NCBI GenBank assembly: GCA_050123275.1
Contig: JASFHK010000005.1
Coordinates: 41,313 to 105,312, forward strand
Origin: E44-bin88 sp050123275
GTDB lineage: Bacteria; Chloroflexota; Dehalococcoidia; Dehalococcoidales; BS750m-G39
DNA: 64,000 nt
Direction: 5' to 3'
Position numbers and translations under genes: made by a program. Of this stretch, positions 7,479 to 14,119 are shown piece by piece; positions within the stretch are counted from its first letter, which is position 1; the number at the start of each line of letters is the position of its first letter. The notes below the pieces were generated by a model that saw only the letters and a list, made by a program, of their open reading frames with translations, was not told the origin of the DNA and made no database searches.

Positions 7479-9191
7479 ATGCCACAGGTAAGCCTGCCAT
7501 TTACGAAGGAAAACAAAGCCGATAAACACGGAGAGGACTTCTTTCAGTGTACTCTCTTCCAGATGTTGCCCAAGCCGGCGCAGGAAGCCAGCCAGCGCCA
7601 TCCCCACCTGCTGGAGTACCTGCACATGGTGCCGGTGGCGGAAGTCGGCATGCCCAAGTACTACTCCCAGCTTACGCGCCGTATGCAGGACATCAGTCAC
7701 CCCAACCTGATCTATCCGGTGACCGAGGGTGTCTTCGCACATATTTACCCGGACCTTCACGACGGCAGGGATATGTACATCTCCGTCGAGCCTGTGCTTG
7801 TCGAGAAGCTTGACAAGCTGATGCAGTCTCTGGAAAGGCGGATGCTGGATATGGGTGACCGTCTGGATACTGTGAGCACCGATGACGATAAAAAAGAAGC
7901 GTTCGTGAGGTGCGTAGATGAGAATTTTACCACGGGGAGGACCGGGGGGGGCTTGTTCAGACGGTCCGGCAAGAATGGAAAAATCAGGGTGACGCCGCAC
8001 CAGATGGAGGGACTCAAGTATCTCATCGTGAGGGACAAGATAGGGCTGGGCATACTGGAGCCCATGGTTCACGATCGCTATGTAGAAGACATCAGCTGCA
8101 GCGGCCTGGGCACTATTTTTATAGAGCACAAGATCTTCCGCAGCCTGAAGACCCCGATCAGCTTCGCCAGCCTGGAGGAACTGGACGAGTTCGTCCTCAG
8201 GCTCTCCGAGCGAATCAAAAAGCCGGTGAGCTTCCGCAATCCAATAGTGGATGCCTCTCTCCCCGACGGCTCGAGAATAAACATCGTCTACGGACGCGAT
8301 ATTTCAAAGCGGGGTTCTAATTTCAGCATCCGTAAGTTCAGCGAGACGCCAATGTCGGTCATGGAGCTCATCGAACTGGGAACGTTAGACTACAGGATGG
8401 CGGCCTATCTTTCCCTCGTCATCGGCGAGGGGATGAACGTTTTCGTTGCCGGAGAGACCGCCTCAGGCAAGACAACCACACTGAATGCGGTGACCACCTT
8501 TATCCACTCAAATGCCAAGATAGTTAGCATCGAGGATACTCCTGAGCTTCAGGTACCGCACAAGAACTGGATAAGGGAGGTGGTACAGACTACCAAGGAG
8601 CAGTCGGAAACCGCGGTCACCATGTTCGACCTGCTCAAGGCGGCGCTCAGGCAGCGGCCGAACGAAATACTGGTGGGTGAGATTAGGGGCCCGGAAGGGA
8701 ACATTGCCTTTCAGGCGATGCAGACCGGGCACTCGGTGATGGCCACCTTCCACGCTGCTTCGGTGGAGAAACTAATCCAGCGGCTCACCGGTAATCCGAT
8801 AAGCGTCCCCAAGGCATATATTGACAATCTTAACGTGGTCGTGGTGCAAAGCGCGGTCAAGCTGCCTACCGGGAAAACCGGCCGGCGGGTGCTCAGCATC
8901 AACGAGGTGATAGGCTTTGACCCGATTAAGCAGTCGTTTTCCTTCGTGGAAGTATTCCGGTGGGACCCGGTCAATGATGTTTTTGAATTTACCGGGGATA
9001 TGAACAGCTATCTATTGGAACAGAAGATAGCTTTAAAGCGTGGTATCCCTTCCCACAATAAGAAGCGGATTTATCTTGAGCTTGACCGCCGGACGCAAAT
9101 TCTGGAGAGGTTGCATAAGGAACAGGGGGTTTCAGGATTCTATGAACTTCTTCAAGTCCTGGCCAAAGCGCAAAGAGAAGGGCTCTTTTAA
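7479..9191 (+). CDS. arlI: Archaellum motor ATPase ArlI (type II/IV secretion ATPase family)
   Basis: 570 residues. The N-terminal domain is followed by the secretion-ATPase core: Walker A GETASGKT at about 325-332, the Asp box SIEDTPELQVPH, Walker B RPNEILVGEIRGPEG near 393-406, and the His box TGHSVMATFHA. It powers filament assembly and rotation together with ArlJ and ArlH. The ribosome site AAAGGA lies just before the ATG. Its 3' end overlaps arlJ by 50 bases, which implies tight coupling. The insert near residues 145-175 (TGRTGGGLFRRSGKNGK) is Gly/Arg-rich and probably a flexible loop. Confidence 0.92.
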   Translation: MPQVSLPFTKENKADKHGEDFFQCTLFQMLPKPAQEASQRHPHLLEYLHMVPVAEVGMPKYYSQLTRRMQDISHPNLIYPVTEGVFAHIYPDLHDGRDMYISVEPVLVEKLDKLMQSLERRMLDMGDRLDTVSTDDDKKEAFVRCVDENFTTGRTGGGLFRRSGKNGKIRVTPHQMEGLKYLIVRDKIGLGILEPMVHDRYVEDISCSGLGTIFIEHKIFRSLKTPISFASLEELDEFVLRLSERIKKPVSFRNPIVDASLPDGSRINIVYGRDISKRGSNFSIRKFSETPMSVMELIELGTLDYRMAAYLSLVIGEGMNVFVAGETASGKTTTLNAVTTFIHSNAKIVSIEDTPELQVPHKNWIREVVQTTKEQSETAVTMFDLLKAALRQRPNEILVGEIRGPEGNIAFQAMQTGHSVMATFHAASVEKLIQRLTGNPISVPKAYIDNLNVVVVQSAVKLPTGKTGRRVLSINEVIGFDPIKQSFSFVEVFRWDPVNDVFEFTGDMNSYLLEQKIALKRGIPSHNKKRIYLELDRRTQILERLHKEQGVSGFYELLQVLAKAQREGLF

Positions 9192-10647
9192 TAAAGACCT
9201 CCTCGGCGTAGACCTATTCTGCCAGATGACATATATGTCGGCCGTGGCTACGTCGGGGCTGACGCGCAGTCAGATATTTGAAAGCGCGGCGCGCCTTCCC
9301 TATACCTCGTCGCGTTACTTCAAGGACGTGCATTTTCTGGCCCAGAAGCTGAATTATGACTATGCCCAGGCCTGCCGCATTGTCGGTGATGCCACTAAAG
9401 AGCCGGAGCCAAAAGCGCTTCTCCTTCGTCTTTCAGGCTGTGTCGCCTCGGGGGAGCCTGAGGCTAACTTTCTGGCCCGCGAAGCCTCTGTGATGGGGGA
9501 AGTATACGGCAATGGGTACGAGCGGTCGGTGGAAACGCTGCGCAAATGGACTGATGCCTATACCGCCCTAATCCTGTCGGCGGCACTAGTCATCGTTGTC
9601 GCCGTGGTCTCCATGATGATATACCCGGTGGCGCCGACCTTCGTTATAACTCTCTGCGGGCTGGTGCTGATGGTAACCGCACTCGGCTCCTGGATTATGC
9701 ACCGGGCCTCTCCCAAGGAGGTAAAGACACACTCACTGGCCGATACTTCAGCGGAGCGTAAACTATCTCATCTCCTGGTGAAAATATTCCTGCCGGTGAC
9801 CGCATTAGCCTGCCTGCTTATGGTCTTGGGAAATATGAGCATGGGAAGCATAATGCTGGTGGCTGCGGCGCTGCTGTTCCCGCCCGGTGCGGTAATTATG
9901 TGGGAAGACCGTAAGATTGATAATCGGGACCAGGACATCGCCGGCCTGCTGCGCTCCTTGGGTGGAATTACCAAGGCAATAGGAACGACGGTCTCGGAGG
10001 CTTTGTCCAGGCTGGACCTCCGCTCGGTTGCCTCACTGCGGGGGGGAACCAAGAGGCTGCGTGACCGGCTTGGTCTGGGAATCAAGCCGGAACTCTGCTG
10101 GGACAGGTTTATCGCTGAGACGGGGAGCGAGCTGATTAACCGGAGCGTGCGTACCTTCTGGGATGGGGTCAGCCTGGGAGGCGATCCCCAGGAGGTTGGA
10201 AACCGTTCGTCCCTGTTCGCCATGAGGGTAGCGCTACTCCGGGCGAAGCGGAGGATGGTATCATCCAGCTTTACCTGGCTGTGCATTACCATGCATGCGG
10301 CTATCGTCGGCCTGCTGGTGTTCATCTATGAGGTGATGCAGACATTTTCCGGCGCGCTGCAGAATATGGGGAGTGTAGAGAACGGGGCTTTGGGCGAAAT
10401 GCCGAGCCTGCCCAGTTTTACGTTTCTGCTCGGCGGCAGCCAGTTGGAGCTGCTGCACTATGTGGTCATAGCCGTGATAATAGTGCTCACCGGCGCTAAT
10501 GCCGTAGCCATTAAGGTGACCGGCGGCGGGCACAGCTATAAGCTCTTTTTCTTCCTGAGCATAACACTAGCCATATCGGGTGCATGCTTTATCTTTATTC
10601 CGAACGTGGTAGACATGATATTCGGTAGCCTGCCGCCGATGCAGTAG
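9142..10647 (+). CDS. arlJ: Archaellum membrane platform protein ArlJ (TadC/GspF-like)
   Basis: 501 residues with clusters of membrane helices around residues 145-195 (LILSAALVIVVAVVSMMIYPV, FVITLCGLVLMVTALGSWI), 225-260, 365-395 and 440-500. This is the multi-helix two-repeat layout of ArlJ; GspF and TadC are shorter. The conserved cytosolic region includes DIAGLLRSLGGITKAIGTTVSEAL. The frame is open from 9040, but ATG 9142 gives the expected cytosolic basic start (MNFFKSWPKRKEKG), so that start is chosen; it overlaps arlI by 50 bases. The protein forms the membrane core on which ArlI acts. Confidence 0.88.
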   Translation: MNFFKSWPKRKEKGSFNKDLLGVDLFCQMTYMSAVATSGLTRSQIFESAARLPYTSSRYFKDVHFLAQKLNYDYAQACRIVGDATKEPEPKALLLRLSGCVASGEPEANFLAREASVMGEVYGNGYERSVETLRKWTDAYTALILSAALVIVVAVVSMMIYPVAPTFVITLCGLVLMVTALGSWIMHRASPKEVKTHSLADTSAERKLSHLLVKIFLPVTALACLLMVLGNMSMGSIMLVAAALLFPPGAVIMWEDRKIDNRDQDIAGLLRSLGGITKAIGTTVSEALSRLDLRSVASLRGGTKRLRDRLGLGIKPELCWDRFIAETGSELINRSVRTFWDGVSLGGDPQEVGNRSSLFAMRVALLRAKRRMVSSSFTWLCITMHAAIVGLLVFIYEVMQTFSGALQNMGSVENGALGEMPSLPSFTFLLGGSQLELLHYVVIAVIIVLTGANAVAIKVTGGGHSYKLFFFLSITLAISGACFIFIPNVVDMIFGSLPPMQ

Positions 10648-10660
10648 AAAGGAGGACGCT

Positions 10661-11308
10661 GTGGATTCAATGGTAGCTGCTGCGGTCGTCGCTGCTTCAG
10701 CAGTGATAGTCGTTCTCATTATCGTGGTTATGAGCAAGGTACGGTCCAGACGGTTGAGTCGGACTCAAGTCGAGACAGAGCGACAGGAGGTCACCAGCTT
10801 TGAACGCCGCACCTGGCTTGAAAACCAGCGGCAGCAGCCCAAGCCGAGGATGGCTGGGGAGAACCTGATACCTTCGCTGGATGAGCAGCCGGAAGAGCAG
10901 CCGGATGAGTTGCGGCCAAGTGCTCCGGTCTCTCCGGGCACGAAGCCTGGCGTTGCTTCTCCATACCCGGCAGAGGAGCCAGTAGGCGCCGGTGTAGCTA
11001 AAGAGGTTAAGGTTCCAGCGGCAGGAGAACCAGTAGGCGCCGGTATAGCTAAAAAGGCTGAGGTTCCAGCGGCAGGGGAGCCGGAAGGCTCCGGTCTGGC
11101 TAAAAAGGTTGAGATCCCAGCGATAGACGATGAAGCGGAGTTTGCCGAAGAAACGGTGAAACGGGGAGCCGATGCCGGACTGAGCGCCTTCATGATTGAA
11201 ATGTCCGAGGACGACGGGCTGTCCAAGCTGGCCGAAAATCTGGAGGACCTTGATGTCGGCGATCTGGCCGAGATAGCAAGGGATATCCTAAGTAAAAGGG
11301 CGAAATGA
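10661..11308 (+). CDS. Membrane-anchored protein with Ala/Gly/Pro repeats, archaellum-linked, unknown function
   Basis: 215 residues. One N-terminal membrane helix (VAAAVVAASAVIVVLIIVVM) is followed by a basic stretch (KVRSRRLSRT), so the long tail is probably cytosolic. Residues about 105-160 hold three tandem 17-18-residue repeats of the form EPVGAG-x-AKK-x-x-VPAAG, and the last 60 residues form an acidic helical domain ending in KLAENLEDLDVGDLAEIARDILSKRAK. The start is GTG 10661 behind a strong AAAGGAGG. The gene lies 13 bases after arlJ and overlaps the next gene as ATGA, so it belongs to the same operon. No family is recognised; an adaptor between motor and regulator, or a lineage-specific ArlX/ArlC-type scaffold, is conceivable. 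Confidence 0.7.
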   Translation: MDSMVAAAVVAASAVIVVLIIVVMSKVRSRRLSRTQVETERQEVTSFERRTWLENQRQQPKPRMAGENLIPSLDEQPEEQPDELRPSAPVSPGTKPGVASPYPAEEPVGAGVAKEVKVPAAGEPVGAGIAKKAEVPAAGEPEGSGLAKKVEIPAIDDEAEFAEETVKRGADAGLSAFMIEMSEDDGLSKLAENLEDLDVGDLAEIARDILSKRAK

Positions 11309-12852
11309 ACAGAAGCAGAGTGTACCGTGAAGCGAGACGCTTTCTTCAGGCTCTGGTAGTGACAGTCATACTGGTTTTGACCATGTCGGTACCCGTTGTC
11401 GCCGATGACCCTGAGGTTGATGTTTATGTCGACGTCAAGCCTACCTCGGGGCCGGTGGGCACTACGGTTCAGGTCATAATAACCGGCTTGGTCGGTGAAG
11501 GGCAGGTGGCCGTTTCGTTCGCCAACAAGAACAACATAGTGGCCACGGCGGAGCCTGATGACTGGGGCTACTGTATGGTCAGCTTCAACGTCGATACCTA
11601 TCCCGCCGGTGTTTACGGCATCTGGGCAGAGTTCAATACAGAGGAATACGATACCCAGTTCGTCCTGGAGCCGTCCATCGAGCTCAATAAGCCCAGCGGT
11701 GGCGTCGGCGATAACGTAGTCGTCAGCGGCAATGGTTTCGGTAGGGAAACAGGGATAACGGTTTACCTTGATGATATTGAGGTGAGCTTCGAAGAAGTGG
11801 AAACAGACGAGGATGGCACTTTTACCAACGTTTCCTTCACCATCCCGGAGGCTTGCAAGGGGGAACATGAAATAAAGGTGAAAGACAAACGGGGGAACGA
11901 AGCTGATGCTTCCATATTGGTAAAGCAGGCGGCGGAAATAGCGCCCATGTCAGGAACCCCTGGCTCCGAGGCGAGCATTTGCGGCACCGGCTTTGGGGCA
12001 GACGGCAATATCGTCGTCTATTTCGATGACGAGGATGTTATGGGCACGATTGCTAGTGACCGCGGCAGCTTCTGTATCGAGTTTCCCATTCCATCGTGCG
12101 AATATGGCGAACACACGGTCAAGGTGAGCGACGGGACCAACTCGTTCTACATGGACTTCGCTATCACTGCAAGCATGGTCTTAACGCCAAGCACGGGCCA
12201 TGTGGGGGGATATATCACTGTCCAGGGAATGGGCTTTAAAGAGGGTCTGCCGGTTACCATTACCTACGACAAGGACATCATGCAGACCACTAACGCCGAC
12301 TTGCAGGGAGGCTTCTCGGTGACTTTTCAGGTGCCGCCGAGCATTGCCGGGGAGTACCTGGTGAAGGCTACGGACGGCGATACAACCGTTTCCGCAACTT
12401 ATACCGTTGAGTCGACCCCCCCGCCGGTACCCTCCCTCCTTCTGCCCAGCGAAGGGGCAGATATGACGCAGGGGGTGTACTTCGATTGGCAAGGAGTGAG
12501 CGACCCGAGCGGCGTCTCCTATAGTCTGGTCGTGGCCGCGGACGCCGATTTTTCTAATGCATTGTTGATTAAAGAGGGACTGACCGAATCTGAATACAGC
12601 CTCTCAGGTGAGGAAGCGCTGCCCCCAAGCGAGACCGCCTACTACTGGCGGGTGAAAGCAACCGATGGTGCTTCCAACGCCAGCGAATGGTCGGTTACGC
12701 GTACGTTTTTTGTCAGTCCTGTTTCCGCCACGGCCGGGTTCATAGGCTTCTTTTCCGATATGCCCGGATGGGCCAAGTACAGTATGATGGCACTCGGTCT
12801 GGTACTTCTCGGCTTTATCTGTTTCTGGGCGGGAAGCATGAGGGCCTCCTGA
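11305..12852 (+). CDS. Envelope protein with IPT/TIG-like and FN3-like domains and a C-terminal membrane anchor, archaellum-linked
   Basis: 515 residues. An N-terminal signal segment (FLQALVVTVILVLTMSVPVVA) precedes about four Ig-like IPT/TIG repeats, each opening with a P-x-S-G-x-x-G element (KPTSGPVG, KPSGGVG, APMSGTPG, TPSTGHVG), an FN3-like region (ATDGASNASEWSVTRTFFV) and a C-terminal membrane helix (YSMMALGLVLLGFICFWAG) with a short tail. The product is therefore exported and tethered at its C-terminus. It is translationally coupled to the preceding gene (ATGA overlap) and is the last gene of the operon. Archaeal ArlF/ArlG hold on to an S-layer; in this bacterium the Ig-domain protein could supply such a surface anchor or stator. 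That role is inferred only. Confidence 0.75.
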   Translation: MNRSRVYREARRFLQALVVTVILVLTMSVPVVADDPEVDVYVDVKPTSGPVGTTVQVIITGLVGEGQVAVSFANKNNIVATAEPDDWGYCMVSFNVDTYPAGVYGIWAEFNTEEYDTQFVLEPSIELNKPSGGVGDNVVVSGNGFGRETGITVYLDDIEVSFEEVETDEDGTFTNVSFTIPEACKGEHEIKVKDKRGNEADASILVKQAAEIAPMSGTPGSEASICGTGFGADGNIVVYFDDEDVMGTIASDRGSFCIEFPIPSCEYGEHTVKVSDGTNSFYMDFAITASMVLTPSTGHVGGYITVQGMGFKEGLPVTITYDKDIMQTTNADLQGGFSVTFQVPPSIAGEYLVKATDGDTTVSATYTVESTPPPVPSLLLPSEGADMTQGVYFDWQGVSDPSGVSYSLVVAADADFSNALLIKEGLTESEYSLSGEEALPPSETAYYWRVKATDGASNASEWSVTRTFFVSPVSATAGFIGFFSDMPGWAKYSMMALGLVLLGFICFWAGSMRAS

Positions 12853-12899
12853 CTACATGTAGTGCCTGGATTAGAATCAGCGAGGTTAGAAAAGCTGGG

Positions 12900-12938
12900 T
12901 CACCGGCCCATCGCTTTTGGGTCGGTGAATTTTTTTGG
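12900..12938 (+). terminator. Rho-independent terminator after the archaellum operon, near-copy of 3022-3060
   Basis: The stem TCACCGGCCC/GGGTCGGTGA is followed by seven T residues. The 39 bases differ from 3022-3060 at one loop position only. It ends the operon whose last stop is at 12852. Confidence 0.85.
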
Positions 12939-12943
12939 TGGGT

Positions 12944-13645
12944 CTAGTCGAGGATGGTGAAAGTCTCCAGGATGTGCTCGAAGTGGACTCCGTCTTCCTC
13001 GGCCAGCCCTTCCGTCGACTCCAGAAATATTGGCCACGATTCTAGAAATATTGACCAGACGAACCCGTCATGGTCGAAGCAGACGTACCTTACGATTGAC
13101 GTAATGGGTAATTCAACGTACGGCCCTTCGTATTCTATAAACGGGTCACTTTGAAATTGGCAATAAGAGAATTCCACCCGCTCCCCCACCACGCCGGCGA
13201 TAGTGACCGGAGACCGGTCGATAATCTCAAAATCACGATTGTTTTTACTTGTAGCAAATTTCGCAATCTCATCCTCGAGGGCAGCTTTTGCGTCAGAGTT
13301 ATCTAACGAACTAGCCTCACGTGCAGCTACATGAAGGTAGGAGCGTTCCAACAACTGGTTTTCCTCCACAATAGAACGGTCAAAAGACACCGCTGTATAC
13401 CTGCCAAATACATAGGCAGGTGTTTCATCTCCCACATGTAAGTAGGTAACCATTTCTTCGTAGTTTGTAGGGTATTCGAAGGAGAAACGGGCATCGCCTT
13501 CGCGTAGAGTGAATTTATTATAGTTCTCGTTGATTGCGTCGATTGTGGAGCTGGTGGGTTTGGCACAACCGACGCTCATAGCGAGCGCTATCAACATCAT
13601 GGCGAGCAACAGGCAAAGGCAGCGGTTTGAACTTTTTGCAGACAA
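12944..13645 (-). CDS. Putative lipoprotein of unknown function
   Basis: 233 residues with a lipoprotein signal (basic start, hydrophobic core LCLLLAMMLIALAMSVGC, lipobox Cys at about 27). The mature part begins FSFEYPTNYEE, a pattern seen in PsbP-like lipoproteins, and contains an internal duplication (WSIFLES/WPIFLES) near the end. The start is a TTG at 13645 with only a weak ribosome site; a downstream ATG pair would shorten the signal peptide too much. An extended -10 promoter lies at 13686-13691. It is convergent with the archaellum operon and inside the tRNA-bracketed segment, so it may have travelled with it. Confidence 0.7.
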   Translation of the reverse strand: MSAKSSNRCLCLLLAMMLIALAMSVGCAKPTSSTIDAINENYNKFTLREGDARFSFEYPTNYEEMVTYLHVGDETPAYVFGRYTAVSFDRSIVEENQLLERSYLHVAAREASSLDNSDAKAALEDEIAKFATSKNNRDFEIIDRSPVTIAGVVGERVEFSYCQFQSDPFIEYEGPYVELPITSIVRYVCFDHDGFVWSIFLESWPIFLESTEGLAEEDGVHFEHILETFTILD

Positions 13646-13685
13646 TTTCGCTATTTTCCCTTCGCACCCCGCTATGCGCGGCTCT

Positions 13686-13691
13686 ATTATA
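13686..13691 (-). promoter_or_regulatory. Extended -10 promoter for the lipoprotein gene
   Basis: On the minus strand TGCTATAAT forms a perfect -10 with the extended TGn element, about 40 bases before the TTG start. No good -35 is visible, as is usual for extended -10 promoters. Confidence 0.5.
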
Positions 13692-13750
13692 GCAGAAGAT
13701 TTTGCCGATGGGGGCTATAGGTAACGCTAAAAGCAGGAAGAATTGTAAAG

Positions 13751-13909
13751 GTGGTGGGGAAAAGGTACAAAGGACGAGGACTGGGGAGGGGTAAAGTGGT
13801 GAGCCGCGGAGGACTCGCATCCTCGGAGGCGTGGCGGGAAAAGGTGGCAGAGGACGAGGACTGGGGAGGGGTAGGGTGGTGAGCCGCGGAGGACTCGAAC
13901 CTCCAACCG
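13751..13909. repeat. 80-bp tandem imperfect repeat, second copy merging into tRNA-Lys
   Basis: Bases from about 13751-13830 and 13831-13909 align with an 80-base period. They share AGGACGAGGACTGGGGAGGG and the tRNA 3' end, exact over 13771-13817 versus 13851-13897 apart from three changes. The first unit carries the decayed tRNA tail; the second is continuous with the intact tRNA. Confidence 0.8.
13799..13826 (-). repeat. 28-bp fragment resembling the 3' end of tRNA-Lys, right copy
   Basis: Identical to 3070-3097 over 28 bases and in the same orientation. It lies 80 bases downstream (in tRNA direction) of the intact tRNA-Lys 3' end. Confidence 0.75.
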
Positions 13910-13952
13910 GCTGATTAAGAGTCAGCTGCTCTGCCAGTTGAGCTAGCGGCCC
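13877..13952 (-). tRNA. tRNA-Lys(CTT), CCA encoded
   Basis: The minus strand folds as a full cloverleaf: acceptor GGGCCGC with GCGGCTC (one G-T pair), D-arm GCTC/GAGC, anticodon stem GCTGA/TCAGC around loop CTCTTAA (anticodon CTT, reading AAG), T-arm GGAGG/CCTCC with TTCGAGT, discriminator A and an encoded CCA, 76 bases in all. tRNA genes are common integration targets, and copies of its 3' end occur at 13799 and 3070. Confidence 0.95.
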
Positions 13953-14056
13953 AAGCGTGTTCCAGTCTGCCTACTATTTTAGGGGGTACGGCCGTTTTTG
14001 GCAAGTGCGGGCCGTGGCTGGAGCGCGAGTTACAACTAACGGGTCAGGAAAAAGAA

Positions 14057-14086
14057 GAGCCGTCTGGGTTTTGTCCCAGACGGCTC
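14057..14086 (-). terminator. Rho-independent terminator for the giant surface-protein gene
   Basis: A perfect 12-bp stem (GAGCCGTCTGGG/CCCAGACGGCTC) with a 6-base loop is followed on the minus strand by a T-rich tract (TTCTTTTTCC). It lies 34 bases past the stop at 14120. Confidence 0.85.
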
Positions 14087-14119
14087 CTTGGTTTTAACTT
14101 TTAGCCGTTAAAGGTCGGC

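Noticed and set aside
7314..8129. Minus-strand open frame of 271 codons inside arlH-arlI
   Set aside because: Overlaps two strongly supported ATPase genes, and shows no domain or ribosome site.
4047..10647. Tad or type IV pilus cluster as an alternative reading of the arl genes
   Set aside because: A KaiC-like ArlH between ArlF and ArlI, archaellin-type signal peptide and ArlF/ArlG-like sandwich proteins are not part of Tad or type IV pilus systems.
3101..13645. Claim that the island is still mobile
   Set aside because: No recombinase, relaxase or replication gene is present and the flanking tRNA copies are decayed.
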